From the NCBI RefSeq assembly GCF_048820975.1, contig NZ_JBMEUF010000001.1:558001-622000 (forward strand): a stretch of 64,000 nucleotides of DNA. The letters are read 5' to 3'. Both the position numbers and the translations under genes were made by a program. This document shows positions 20,101 to 29,400 of the stretch, piece by piece. Numbering within the stretch: position 1 is the stretch's first letter; every line of letters begins with the position of its first letter. The notes beneath the pieces are model-generated. The model saw only the letters and a list, made by a program, of their open reading frames with translations. It was not told the origin of the DNA and searched no databases. This stretch comes from Glaciecola sp048820975 (GTDB taxonomy: Bacteria > Pseudomonadota > Gammaproteobacteria > Enterobacterales > Alteromonadaceae).

Positions 20101-20202
20101 GACATCTAAAGTGAAATAGCCAATAGTTGCTTCTTTCGTTAGTTTTGGTACGCTATCAAACGCTCGCTTTCTCGCTGAAGAAAGTACTTTCATTTTCGCC
20201 AT
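17143..20202 (-). CDS. tnpA: Tn3-family transposase
   Basis: A 1019-residue replicative DDE transposase. The N-terminal part has the Tn3 transposase signature (LTKEATIGYFTLDVETKKILNKM, DUF4158-type). The catalytic region shows HVNVLTSSDREAPYVLEGL, HSTDTHGYTEAVFAGL with an Asp of the triad in TDTHG, and FAPRIKNV, all normal for the family, and its length is normal. The start at 20202 is chosen because an AAAGGAATG ribosome-binding site precedes it and MAKMKVLSSARKR matches the usual start; the frame stays open upstream to 20343 without such a signal. The gene reads toward the left inverted repeat. No frameshift is seen, so it may be functional. Confidence 0.92.
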   Translation of the reverse strand: MAKMKVLSSARKRAFDSVPKLTKEATIGYFTLDVETKKILNKMQSDVAKVGYLVSKTYFQAKGRFFETSRYIDADIKRATKALSLKSTIDLSTYSPEVASRQKKQILAQYNWQAMTSNTTALLAAHADSLVSIRMNKEDMLFALVSYCWMRRVEIPSYNQFVDIISTAFHSYETRMLDLVEKSLSLKKKKSLLQFFSAQSHLYSIRELKRIEQGLGQRILNQNAAILQVFGDHFFELSPVYKKMGLTDEAIKHFSDAIYLGNNDEIRRLKNDNKQSLYYLSFIYDQFYKRHDFAADAILKVVKQFTNKAKGNERTKRDEQRVSTLEANKTVLNSAKDAKRVLELVYSITQDADLSFEERNERAHQLISAFFNAENPDFEKHIERVGDSITKLATHADYYRSLFENSIKLQRTLGPLIKSMSFDTQSKDQGLLDAIIFYLSQPKSIDEDSPTAFLSKIELAHLNEEDDINPINKYRAFLFMSVAKGLKNKSLTLTYSYRYRQTPSYMIGIEEWSHHRKRLLAAASLEKFADGKAVLADIGQSVTRKFEDVIKRINNNENSHFSTKEDGTWRIKYPDPEFSIAKYIPTLLGASRSVTLQDVMFEINRQTDFSSCFRNRLPRAGKSEVDVRLLFATILSLGTNLGHTELARASKLFSEKALKDTENSWISTQNFQRANDLLVKTIQSLSLPTIYNENDGRLHSSSDGKKVVVNVNSLLANYSYKYYGKEQGISVNSFLDEKQSFFHVNVLTSSDREAPYVLEGLVSSKHALMQDDIEEHFHSTDTHGYTEAVFAGLHFMDVSFAPRIKNVHHQTLYAYESKTTSKYSDSPLAPKTQINKKLILDNWDDILRLMASMKLKRCSASQMLKMLSSSERDNTLYKAFKEFGRLLKTHFILNYVDDEALRQNIQKQLNRVELGQKLADKVLFGRNGKLQVGLQDEIQLVMASNTLLRNMIILWNYLFLSDYCLSLDSHDERMNVIESISTGSVIAWAHINFMGIYEFNPVVRSQFGSTLRQMRDVSI

Positions 20203-20262
20203 TTTATCATTCCTTTTAGTTATTAAAATCAACTTGTTAATTACGTTATCCCTAAAAACGTG

Positions 20263-20274
20263 CAGTGTACACTG
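20263..20274. promoter_or_regulatory. Palindrome in the tnpA/sprT divergent region
   Basis: CAGTGTACACTG is a perfect 12-bp palindrome. A related half, TAGTGTACAG, lies at 20351-20360, 88 bp away and just before the ATG at 20369. Both lie between the divergent transposase and SprT-like genes, so they could be operator sites controlling both. No matching regulator is identified. Confidence 0.35.
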
Positions 20275-20368
20275 TTGTAATTTAAAGAAATGGTAATTAA
20301 AAACGCAATATATATAACTGTATCGTCTTACTAAGCTAGTCATTTTCGTGTAGTGTACAGGGACTAAT

Positions 20369-21202
20369 ATGTCATTAATTCACGGATGTTCATCAGGTAA
20401 AATGTCGCCCACTAACGAACTCTATGCGCCTCTGATAAAGGCATTTGACCACTTTAATCGCGCATTATTTAATAATGAATTGCCGCCTGTCATTTTTACA
20501 GTCCAGCGTAAGAAGAACGTGATGGGGTTCTTCGCGGCAAAACGGTGGGGGAATGCGCAAGGTGAGCTCTGCAGTGAGTTAAGTATTAATCCTTCCTATT
20601 TTGCTTCGTCGAGAATAATAGAGGTTTTTCAGACCTTGGTTCATGAGATGGTGCATGCATGGCAATTTCATTTTGGTCTACCGAGCGAGGGTCATTACCA
20701 TAATAAAGAGTGGGCGCAGAAGATGATGGATATAGGTTTGATGCCCTCAGATACTGGGGAGCCGGGTGGGGCGATTGTCGGTCGCAATATGAGCGACTTT
20801 ATTATGAAGCAGGGCGCGTTTATGCAAGCGGCTAACGAGCTTTTAGATGATAAAACATTCAATTTATGCTGGGTTGACCGCTTAGCCTTACCTAAACTTC
20901 ACGAGCCGATAATTGTTGAAAATCCAGTATTTAAACCAAATTCGCTAGTAGAACACTGCGCTCATACAAGTGATCTTATAAACGCAAACGTCATTTCACT
21001 TCGGGATGAAGCGCAGTTCGCATCATTTGCAACTCAGCGCGAGGGCCTTACGTCAATACCGGATTCTTTTTTAATTCCAGAAGTAGCAAAACGCCAAACA
21101 CGGTCAAAGTATACATGCCCTGGGTGCAGCACTAAAATTTATGGCAAAGCGTCGCTAAATGTTATTTGCGGTGATTGCGAGTTACCCTTCATAAAGGGAT
21201 AA
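20369..21202 (+). CDS. SprT-like zinc metalloprotease domain protein
   Basis: A 277-residue protein. Residues 15-130 form a SprT-like domain with the zinc motif HEMVHAWQ (HExxH) followed by a histidine-rich stretch (GHYHNKEW). The C-terminus ends in a four-cysteine zinc ribbon (CPGC...CGDC). SprT/Spartan-type proteases act on DNA-bound proteins in eukaryotes; the role of the bacterial forms is not well settled. Divergent orientation from tnpA inside the transposon suggests it helps transposition or removes protein-DNA adducts, which is inference. A GGGA ribosome-binding site precedes the ATG. Confidence 0.8.
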   Translation: MSLIHGCSSGKMSPTNELYAPLIKAFDHFNRALFNNELPPVIFTVQRKKNVMGFFAAKRWGNAQGELCSELSINPSYFASSRIIEVFQTLVHEMVHAWQFHFGLPSEGHYHNKEWAQKMMDIGLMPSDTGEPGGAIVGRNMSDFIMKQGAFMQAANELLDDKTFNLCWVDRLALPKLHEPIIVENPVFKPNSLVEHCAHTSDLINANVISLRDEAQFASFATQREGLTSIPDSFLIPEVAKRQTRSKYTCPGCSTKIYGKASLNVICGDCELPFIKG

Positions 21203-21548
21203 CCGCTACTCGGATTTAGCATGTTATCTCTAGTCACGAGTCTATTTGTTTTATTTTCACTTTGCATGCCACCAATCGTTTAGATTGTATCATCCAAATC
21301 ATGTCATACTGATTTAATCATCTTATAAAAGTTCAATTGCATGTAATTAGCATTAAATTAATATGTTGCCCTTACCGTTGCTCCTTTGAACTTAAGTCGC
21401 TTACGTTAATGCTAGCTCACTAGATGTTGTAAAAATATACAGTTATCATTTCGCGATTAAACGTTAAATAACAATGCGGCAATACTTCGCTTGACCTTAT
21501 GCGAGAACATTGAAGAGTTTTTTACAGTAGAAGATAAACATTGACTTC
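21203..21548. other. Intergenic region between SprT-like gene and merR-type gene
   Basis: About 346 bp with no gene. Short stretches such as CTTACCGTTGCT near 21371 look superficially like transposon-end sequence, but do not match the true terminal repeats of this element. Nothing else was recognised. Confidence 0.45.
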
Positions 21549-21932
21549 TTAGCAGTCTCCCTTCAAGCCTTCTAAAATTGGGCATTCGGGTTGTTCACTC
21601 GATTTGCATTGCTTGACCAACGATTGCAAAAATGTCATTGCGCTTTTCAATTCTTGTATTTTTATTTGTAAATCTTTCTTCTTGTGCTCCGAAAGCGCCA
21701 AGATCGTTGTTCTGTCTTTCACAGAATCGAACTGTATAAGTTGCTTGATTTCAGCAATAGAAAAACCTGCTAACTTTGCATTTTTTATAAATTGCATTTT
21801 TTCTAAGTGCGATAGGGCATATTGACGAATACCAGTTTGATTCGAGGGTATGTCTAACAGTTGCTCGCGTTGGTAATAACGTATTGTTTCGACGCTCACA
21901 TTCGCCTTGTTGGCAAGTTCACTAATTTTCAT
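21549..21932 (-). CDS. MerR-family metal- or thiol-responsive regulator
   Basis: A 127-residue regulator. The N-terminal winged helix-turn-helix (ISELANKANVSVETIRYYQREQLL) is followed by the dimerisation helix. The C-terminal cysteines are at 109, 117 and 127 (QCKSSEQPECPIL), but no cysteine lies at the start of the dimer helix, where MerR has its third mercury ligand. Its ligand may thus be a thiol-reactive metal bound by two cysteines. The start at 21932 has an AGAGG ribosome-binding site. It is divergent from the glutaredoxin-MauE gene, with a mer-like promoter between them. Confidence 0.85.
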   Translation of the reverse strand: MKISELANKANVSVETIRYYQREQLLDIPSNQTGIRQYALSHLEKMQFIKNAKLAGFSIAEIKQLIQFDSVKDRTTILALSEHKKKDLQIKIQELKSAMTFLQSLVKQCKSSEQPECPILEGLKGDC

Positions 21933-21945
21933 TTTGTTATACCTC

Positions 21946-21977
21946 TTGACTCCGTACCTAGCTACGTAGTTTATCAT
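21946..21977 (+). promoter_or_regulatory. MerR-type overstretched promoter for the glutaredoxin-MauE gene
   Basis: The -35 hexamer TTGACT (21946-21951) is followed by a dyad, ACTCCGTA-N6-TACGTAGT, and then a -10 region TATCAT (21972-21977). The spacing is 19-20 bp, as expected for promoters untwisted by MerR proteins. The first 12 bases, TTGACTCCGTAC, are the same as in the classic mercury-resistance promoter as I remember it. Confidence 0.7.
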
Positions 21978-22010
21978 GCGTGTTATCGTAAATTAAGACA
22001 AAGGTTATTT

Positions 22011-22736
22011 ATGAGTAAGACAGCGACATTGTATAGAATGGAAACCGCAGAGCATACTTGTCCCTTTGGTTTGAGAGCTAAGGATTTACTTAAGCGGCAA
22101 AACTATCATGTTGACGATAGGGTTCTAAATAGTCGTGAAGAGATAGAAAAAATTAAAGACAAGCTTGATGTTGAAACAACACCGCAAGTCATTATTGATG
22201 AAACAAGAATAGGCGGCTTTGAAGATTTGGAGCGTTTCTTTGGTAAATCCAAAAAAGAAGACGATACCTCATATTTCCCCGTAGCTGCTTTATTTTCCAT
22301 TGCCGCATTATTGGCGGCCGGTTTATCGTTTCAATCATCCTCTTCTTTTCGAGCTACAGACACCATCATGCTCTTTATCGGTCTGTCGATGATTATGCTT
22401 GGTTTACTCAAGTTGCAAAATATCGACGGGTTCGTGAATGGCTTTTTAGGGTATGACATATTAGCACGCCGTTATGTGCCGTACGCCTTTGTGTATCCGT
22501 TTGCAGAAGTCACCGCTGGGCTTTTAATGGTTAGCGGTTTGTTTCCATACATCTCGGTTCCGCTAATGCTGCTTATTGGTGGCGTGGGCGGTATTTCAGT
22601 GTTTAAAGCCGTGTATCTCGATAAACGCGACTTAAAGTGTGCGTGTGTAGGAGGCGGATCAAATGTGCCATTAGGCTTTGTTTCATTTTCTGAAAATGCT
22701 GTGATGGTTGGTGCGGCGATATGGATGATAATGTAG
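22011..22736 (+). CDS. Glutaredoxin-like domain fused to MauE/DoxX-type membrane domain
   Basis: A 241-residue protein. Residues 1-75 are a glutaredoxin-like domain with the active site written CPFG (Cys17), lacking the second cysteine of CPYC, so a monothiol mechanism is expected. Residues 85-241 form four transmembrane helices of the MauE/DoxX type, with a paired CAC motif near 210. MauE proteins help disulphide handling in periplasmic protein maturation. The ATG at 22011 has AAGG upstream; a longer frame to 21861 would run through the promoter and is rejected. Control by the adjacent MerR-type regulator is very likely. The exact role in metal resistance is unknown. Confidence 0.82.
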   Translation: MSKTATLYRMETAEHTCPFGLRAKDLLKRQNYHVDDRVLNSREEIEKIKDKLDVETTPQVIIDETRIGGFEDLERFFGKSKKEDDTSYFPVAALFSIAALLAAGLSFQSSSSFRATDTIMLFIGLSMIMLGLLKLQNIDGFVNGFLGYDILARRYVPYAFVYPFAEVTAGLLMVSGLFPYISVPLMLLIGGVGGISVFKAVYLDKRDLKCACVGGGSNVPLGFVSFSENAVMVGAAIWMIM

Positions 22737-22831
22737 GATGCATCCGATTGCGATGAACATATTTACTGACGCGCTGCGCCTATTACCCAAACGAACTTAC
22801 CCAACGGTAAAATTTGGTTTATACTAAAAAA

Positions 22832-23257
22832 ATGAAAAGACGCTGTGTAGTGAAAAGCTTAATAATAATCGTTGCCTTGCTGGCATCACAGCTTGGTAAT
22901 GCATTTGCTTTTGCGCCGCCCATGCAAGACTGTGGTATGGAAATGTCGTCTAGTACTTATCAAAGCTCACATGGAATGATGACTGATATGGCACAAACCA
23001 TGTCGAGCAAGCATCATTCGCCATCACAAGAGATCCTGCCAAGCCAAATGGACTGTTGTGACATGACTGTTACTATGTCGTGTTGTGAAGGAGAGTGCCA
23101 GTGTAGCTCGCTTATTTCAGCGAGTGCGTTTGTAAGCAACAGTAGCTTGACTGTAGAAATGAACAGTCAATTGCAGCCATCCATCCTTTTTATGACTACC
23201 CCATTAGGTCCGTTTTTACACCAACCTAAGCGCCCCCCAATTAACTACATCTCGTAA
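22832..23257 (+). CDS. CzcI-like small periplasmic metal-binding protein
   Basis: A 141-residue protein with a signal peptide (SLIIIVALLASQLGNAFA). The mature part is rich in Met, Cys and His (CGMEMSSS, HGMMTDMAQTM, CCDMTVTMSCCEGECQC), which suits soft-metal binding such as Cu(I). It ends in a proline-rich tail (LHQPKRPPINYIS), similar to the tail of the protein at 31984-32361. It precedes an RND efflux operon, the usual place of CzcI-type proteins thought to modulate induction. The ATG at 22832 is preferred over an in-frame TTG at 22814. A possible -10 TATACT lies only a few bases upstream of the ATG. Confidence 0.7.
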   Translation: MKRRCVVKSLIIIVALLASQLGNAFAFAPPMQDCGMEMSSSTYQSSHGMMTDMAQTMSSKHHSPSQEILPSQMDCCDMTVTMSCCEGECQCSSLISASAFVSNSSLTVEMNSQLQPSILFMTTPLGPFLHQPKRPPINYIS

Positions 23258-23274
23258 CGTCGTTAAAAACGACG
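23258..23274 (+). terminator. Intraoperonic hairpin
   Basis: CGTCGTT-aaa-AACGACG forms a perfect 7-bp stem directly at the end of the CzcI-like gene, followed by only a weak T-rich stretch. It may partly terminate, or protect the short upstream transcript. A comparable hairpin sits at the same place in the second operon (32378-32400). Confidence 0.4.
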
Positions 23275-23370
23275 GCTTATTTAACGTGTCGAATAGGTTT
23301 GCGCCTTTTGTAAAGTGCGCCTACATGTTCACTATCGTTGTTACACTCATTTATTCTACGAGAAAGTTTT

Positions 23371-24858
23371 ATGTTGACATTATTTCAAAAAAACATGCAG
23401 AGCTGGTCTCAGCACCTTACTTTTAAACCTTGCAATGCACAGGCATTCAAAACAGCTAAAGCCTTTATCGCTGGTTTAGTCTTTGTACAGTCATCCTGTC
23501 TGTTAGCGCAATCACCCTCAAATCAATCATCCTCAACTCAATCACAGCAAACGTTAACGCTTCAAGATACGATTGAAATAGCACTTAGCAATGATGAGTG
23601 GCTAATAAAGAGTGAATTAACGCAGTCGAGGCTCAATGTGCTCAGTGAAGGTGCAGACGCAATGCCTGATCCTACTTTTAGTTTGGGCCTATTAAATTTT
23701 CCGGCCAATGGCTTTGCCATTAACCAAGAGCCAATGACGCAAGTAAAAGTGGGGGCATCGCAAATGTTTCCTCGCGGTGATTCACTATCGCTTCAAGAGA
23801 AAAAGTTTACATTAATCGCTAATGAGCAGCCCTACCTTCGAGAAGAGCGTCGGTTAAACCTAACACAGCAGACGACTCACTTATGGTTAGACGCATTTGA
23901 AGCATCGGCTAGCTATCAACTAGTCAATGAGGCTCGTCCTTTATTCGATAAGTTAGGCGATATTGTCAGTGCAAGTTATGCGTCATCAGCGGGTAAGGCT
24001 AATCAACAAGATATTATCAGAGCTGAACTTGAGTTAGTGAGGTTAAATGACCGACTGATTTCGTTGGATACGAAAAAGCGTGTGGCATTATCTACGCTAT
24101 CGCAATTTTTATTGTCGACGAGTAACAATGTCAAATACAGCACTTATATCTATCAATCAAAAATGCCACCACACCTAGATAAGGTAGATGCAAGTACCAT
24201 CGAAAAGCTGATGATATTAGATAAGTATGACGAACAAGGCTTGTACGAATTTATTGAAACCCATCCCCTCATCGATGCTACCGAGCAGCGTGTTCGAGCA
24301 TCAAATGTTGATATTGAATTAGCCGAGCAAGCTTATAAGCCTCAATACGTTGTGAATGCAAGCTATGCGTTTAGAGACGATGCTCCTAATGGGCAAAGTA
24401 GAGCAGACTTCATATCCATTGGCGCGAGCGTTAGCGTACCACTATTCTCAAAAAAGAGACAAGACGCCAATCTAGCCGGTGCAAAATTAATGACTGAGGC
24501 TATACGCACCGAGAAATTGCTAATTATGCGTGAATTGATGTCTGGTTTAAGCAGTGCGTATCAGCAATACACTGGGCTATCTGAACGTTTTGCCATCTAT
24601 CGAGACACCATTGTGCCGCAGATGAAACATCAATCAGCGGCTGCACTCAATGCTTATAAAAATGATATTGGAGATTTTGCAGAGGTGGTGAGAGCAAAAA
24701 TAGCCGAGCTTGATGCGCAAATATTGCTGTTGAACATCGACGTGTCAAAGCGTAAAGCGCTGTCAAATATTGATTACTTTTCTCCCATCCGTTCAAACAC
24801 ATATTCGTCTGCCAAGGCATTGCTACAGACTGAAAAAAAGGACAATACCCATGACTAA
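23371..24858 (+). CDS. TolC-family outer-membrane channel of the copper/silver efflux operon (CusC-like)
   Basis: A 495-residue outer-membrane factor. A long N-terminal leader ends at LLAQSPS, and the mature protein has the duplicated coiled-coil/beta-barrel pattern of outer membrane efflux proteins, for example TLTLQDTIEIALSNDEWL at the start of the first repeat. It would form the exit duct of the Cus-type complex made with the next two genes. The ATG at 23371 is chosen over a TTG at 23338. Its 3' end overlaps the adaptor gene by 8 bp, indicating tight cotranscription. Confidence 0.88.
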   Translation: MLTLFQKNMQSWSQHLTFKPCNAQAFKTAKAFIAGLVFVQSSCLLAQSPSNQSSSTQSQQTLTLQDTIEIALSNDEWLIKSELTQSRLNVLSEGADAMPDPTFSLGLLNFPANGFAINQEPMTQVKVGASQMFPRGDSLSLQEKKFTLIANEQPYLREERRLNLTQQTTHLWLDAFEASASYQLVNEARPLFDKLGDIVSASYASSAGKANQQDIIRAELELVRLNDRLISLDTKKRVALSTLSQFLLSTSNNVKYSTYIYQSKMPPHLDKVDASTIEKLMILDKYDEQGLYEFIETHPLIDATEQRVRASNVDIELAEQAYKPQYVVNASYAFRDDAPNGQSRADFISIGASVSVPLFSKKRQDANLAGAKLMTEAIRTEKLLIMRELMSGLSSAYQQYTGLSERFAIYRDTIVPQMKHQSAAALNAYKNDIGDFAEVVRAKIAELDAQILLLNIDVSKRKALSNIDYFSPIRSNTYSSAKALLQTEKKDNTHD

Positions 24859-26413
24859 ATCGATCCTTAAAACACTCGTTGCGGGTATATCTATTGGCTT
24901 AATAATAGGCCTGAGCGCTTTTTACACAGTTACATCAAATAATCATAGTAACCATTCAATGGATGAAAATACAGAAGTAGGCGGCAATGATCCGCTTTAC
25001 TGGGTTGCCCCGATGGATCCTAATTTCAAACGCGACAAGCCAGGCAAATCACCAATGGGGATGGACTTAGTGCCTGTTTATGCAAATGAAGATACACAAG
25101 TTTCAAAGGGCACGGTGCAGATTGATCCTGTGACGGTGCAAAACCTAGGGGTAAAGACGGAAGTAGTAGCAAAGGCGCGGCCGCAATTGACTATCGATAC
25201 CTATGGAGAACTTGTGCTTGCCCAAGATAATATCGTGCATATCCATCCTCGTGTTGAGGGTTGGGTAGAAACCTTAAGTGTGCGCAGCGTAGGCGACTTT
25301 ATTGAGCAAGGTGAGGCTCTATATTCATTGTATGCTCCCGAACTCGTTAATGCGCAAGAAGAGTTGGTAATTGCGTTGGGGCAAGATAACAAGGCGCTTA
25401 TTGACGCTGCGCAATCAAGACTAATATCATTAAATGCGCCACAAAGTCTTATTGATGCTATCCGCAAAACGCGAAAAATCATGCGTACGATCACCTACTA
25501 TGCGCCGCAAAGTGGCTATGTTAGTCAATTGAACATTCAAGAGGGTTTTTATGTGAAGCCGAGCACGACTATGCTGGCTATCGCTAGTCTTAAAAACTTA
25601 TGGGTATTGGCTGATGTGCTGGCAAGTGATGCAAGTCATGTAGCGGTAGGCCAAACAGCGCTTATAAATAATGAGTATTTACCTCAACAGCGCATTAGCG
25701 CCACGGTTGACTACATCTATCCCGATATTGACACGAATACGCGCACCGTCAAAGCAAGGTTTACGCTAGATAACGCTGATTTATCATTAAAACCAGGTAT
25801 GTACGTTAATGTTGCAATAGACGCCTTTTCAAATGATGGTAATAATCTCGCCAGTCTAGTTACTGTTCCGAAGCAGGCTGTAATTCGAACAGGTGATTCT
25901 GACCGCATCGTGCTCGCTTTAGGCGATGGAAAATATAAATCAGTTAATGTCACATTGGGGCGCGCTTTTGATGATGTCTTTGAAGTGTTAAACGGCGTTC
26001 ATGACGGGGATGAAGTCGTGACGTCAGCACAGTTTTTATTAGATTCAGAAAGCAGCATTAGTTCTGACTTCATGCGATTTGAAGCTCCAAATAATGATGA
26101 TACTGCTCAGCAGGAAAAAGACAGCGACATAAGTTCATGGACACATGCCACGGTCAACGAAGTGACGATGGACCAAGGCATGGTCAACCTGACACACGGG
26201 CCGCTTGAAGAATTTAACATGATGGGTATGACCATGAACTTTATGGTGAGCAAGACGATTGATATGGCTGATTTTACAATAGGGCAGGAAGTACATGTCG
26301 AAATAATAAAGTCTGATACGGGAATGTATGAAGTGAGAACTGTTCATTTCATGGACGACATGAAGAAGATGACCGGCATGGGCGAAGCTAATGATCAAGG
26401 TGACTCTCAATGA
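24851..26413 (+). CDS. cusB: CusB-like periplasmic adaptor with heavy-metal-binding and CusF-like domains
   Basis: A 520-residue membrane fusion protein. After an N-terminal membrane anchor (residues 8-28), residues 48-80 form a small heavy-metal-binding domain (YWVAPMDP...PGKSPMGMDL). The adaptor core follows (AVIRTGDSDRIVLAL and similar). The last 100 residues resemble the copper chaperone CusF, with Met-rich LEEFNMMGMTMNFMV. In E. coli CusF is a separate protein, so here the chaperone appears fused to the adaptor. The ATG at 24851 overlaps the channel gene and has an AAGGAC ribosome-binding site. The Met-rich sites point to Cu(I)/Ag(I). Confidence 0.9.
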   Translation: MTKSILKTLVAGISIGLIIGLSAFYTVTSNNHSNHSMDENTEVGGNDPLYWVAPMDPNFKRDKPGKSPMGMDLVPVYANEDTQVSKGTVQIDPVTVQNLGVKTEVVAKARPQLTIDTYGELVLAQDNIVHIHPRVEGWVETLSVRSVGDFIEQGEALYSLYAPELVNAQEELVIALGQDNKALIDAAQSRLISLNAPQSLIDAIRKTRKIMRTITYYAPQSGYVSQLNIQEGFYVKPSTTMLAIASLKNLWVLADVLASDASHVAVGQTALINNEYLPQQRISATVDYIYPDIDTNTRTVKARFTLDNADLSLKPGMYVNVAIDAFSNDGNNLASLVTVPKQAVIRTGDSDRIVLALGDGKYKSVNVTLGRAFDDVFEVLNGVHDGDEVVTSAQFLLDSESSISSDFMRFEAPNNDDTAQQEKDSDISSWTHATVNEVTMDQGMVNLTHGPLEEFNMMGMTMNFMVSKTIDMADFTIGQEVHVEIIKSDTGMYEVRTVHFMDDMKKMTGMGEANDQGDSQ

Positions 26414-29400
26414 TTTCAGCCATTATACATTGGTCCATCCATAATCGCTTTTTCGTTTTACTCGCTACGCTAATATTAGTGGGTGCAGGTTTATATTCCA
26501 TCAAGAATACGCCTATAGACGCTATACCCGACTTATCGGATGTGCAGGTGATTGTAAAAACATCGTATCCAGGGCAAGCCCCACAAGTTGTTGAAGACCA
26601 AGTGACCTATCCATTAACAACGGCGATGTTATCTGTGCCGGGTGCTAAAACGGTACGAGGGTTCTCTTTTTTCGGCGATTCTTATGTGTATATTATTTTT
26701 GATGATAGCACCGATTTGTACTGGGCTCGTAGTCGCGTACTGGAATACTTATCACAAGTTATTCCTAATCTACCAGAATCGGCCAAACCACAACTGGGTC
26801 CCGATGCAACTGGTGTTGGCTGGGTATATATGTATGCATTAACAGACCCAACAGGACAATACGATATAAGCGAGCTTAGAAGCTTACAAGACTGGTTTTT
26901 AAAGTACGAGCTGCAAACGGTTCAGGGCGTGTCCGAAGTGGCCAGTATTGGCGGGATGGTCAAACAATATCAAATCATGGTCGACCCACGGAAACTTCAG
27001 GCCTACAACATTCCCTTAACACACGTTCAAATGGCCATTCAACGAGGAAATCAAGAAACTGGCGCGTCTGTTGTCGACATGGCCGAAGCTGAATATATGA
27101 TAAGAACAACAGGCTATATTTCCAGTCAACAAGATATAGAAAATATTCCCGTTGGAATGGGAGCAACTAAAACAGGCACCCCTTTGTTAATCAAAGATAT
27201 TGCCCAAGTTGAAATTGGGCCGCAAATGCGGCGCGGATTGGCTGATTTCAATGGGCAAGGTGAAACGGTCGGTGGCATCGTAGTCATGCGCTTTGGTGAA
27301 AATGCTCAAGCAACCATAAATGGCGTAAAAGCCAAATTAGACACGCTTAAAGCCAGTTTACCTGACGGTGTTGAAGTCACTACCGTGTATGATCGCTCTG
27401 CCTTAATTGAGCGGTCGGTGAATAACTTAAGCAAAAAGCTGCTTGCAGAGTTTGCTGTTGTGGCATTGATATGCGTGATATTTTTGTTTCATGTTCGCTC
27501 GTCGCTTGTTGCTATTATTAGTCTGCCTATTGGTATTCTATGTGCGTTTATCATCATGCATATTCAGGGTATCAACGCGAATATTATGTCTTTAGGCGGT
27601 ATTGCTATTGCCATAGGGGCAATGATAGACGGCGCGATTGTCTTGGTTGAAAACATGCACAAACACATCGAGAAAACGCCTCTAACTAACGAAAATCGTT
27701 GGGAGATAGTTGCCAAATCTGCATCTGAAGTCGGACCTGCGCTATTTTTCAGTTTACTCATCATCACAGTAAGTTTCGTGCCTGTTTTTACCTTAGAAGC
27801 GCAAGAAGGTCGTATGTTTTCGCCCCTCGCCTATACCAAGACTTACGCGATGGCCGCAGCTGCGGTTTTGGCTATTACCTTAGTGCCTGTGTTAATGGGA
27901 TACTTTGTGAGAGGGAATATTTTACCTGAACGCAAAAACCCAATAAATCGCGCATTGATGAGTGTGTACCGACCTGTACTTAAGACGGTTTTAGCTTTTC
28001 CTAAAACAACCATTTTACTGTCGATTGCTGTTTTGATGGTGGGTTTATGGCCGCTAAACAAGATTGGAAGTGAGTTCATTCCGCCATTGGATGAGGGCGA
28101 TTTTATGTATATGCCAACGACTTATGCTGGGGTCTCAATTGGTGAGGCGCGCGATATTTTGCAGCAAACTAATAAATTGATTAAAACACTGCCTGAGGTG
28201 GAAACCGTTTTTGGCAAGGTTGGAAGAGCAGATACCGCAACCGACCCAGCGCCTTTAACGATGATAGAGACCTTTATCCAACTAAAACCTCAATCACGGT
28301 GGCGAGCAGGCTTCGATACTAAAGACCTAATAGATGAGCTAGACAACTTAGTGGATTTCCCAGGACTCACCAATGCATGGGTGATGCCCATTAAAACCCG
28401 CATTGATATGCTGGCAACCGGTATTAAAACGCCTGTGGGGATCAAAATTGGCGGACCTGATTTGGCAGTGATTCAACAAATAGGGCAAGACATTGAACAG
28501 GTATTGTCGGAGGTAGAAGGCACCGCATCTGTCTACGCAGAGCGTGTGGCTGGCGGCAGGTATATCAATATTGATATTAACCGCCTTAAGGCTGCTCGAT
28601 TTGGCTTAAACATTGCTGACGTGCAATCATTTATAGCCAGCGCTGTAGGTGGCATGAACTTAACGACCAGCGTCGAAGGTTTAGAGCGTTACCCCGTCCA
28701 AGTGCGGTTTCCACAGTCTTATCGCGACTCACCGGAACAGTTAAGAAAATTGCCTTTTGTCACCCCATCTGGTGCACATATCGAACTCGGTGAAGTTGCA
28801 AATATTAATATTATTGATGGGCCGCCAGGTATAAAAAGTGAAAATGCGAGACCCAATGGCTGGGTTTATGTCGATATCGAAGATGTTGATATTGGCAACT
28901 ACGTCAATAAGGCAATTGACGTGGTGCGTGAACAAGTGTCATTGCCAGCAGGCTACTCGATCACATGGAGTGGTCAATATGAATACATGCAACGAGCGAA
29001 AGCGAAATTGACCTATGTTGTGCCACTTACACTCGCGATTATCATCATATTGTTATATGCCAACTTTCGCAGCTTTCCACAGGTGGCCATGATTATTGGG
29101 ACGCTTCCCTTTGCTTTAATTGGAGGTATTTGGTTGCTGTACTTAGAAAACTTTAACTTTTCAGTCGCCGTGGGTGTTGGCTTTATCGCCCTTGCAGGCG
29201 TGGCAGTGGAAATTGGAATAATTATGCTTGCATATTTAGACAATAAAGTGAAAGAGTTAGGCGACGATTATAACCAAGATGATTTAAAAAATGCGGTGAT
29301 TGAAGGCTCACAAATGCGAATAAGGCCTGTGATGATGACGTCTACTTCCATTATATTTGGTTTGCTGCCAGTCATGTACGGCACGGGTACGGGATCAGAA

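Noticed and set aside
20203..20343. N-terminal extension of the Tn3 transposase frame by 47 codons
   Set aside because: The extension lies in the divergent promoter region and lacks similarity to transposases; the start at 20202 has a good ribosome-binding site.
21861..22010. N-terminal extension of the glutaredoxin-MauE frame
   Set aside because: It would run back through the MerR-type promoter and into the divergent regulator gene; the ATG at 22011 has a ribosome-binding site.
26135..26410. Long reverse-strand frames inside cusA, cusB, hsdR, tniA and other genes
   Set aside because: They lie opposite well-supported genes, have no family signal and no start signals, so they were treated as chance frames.
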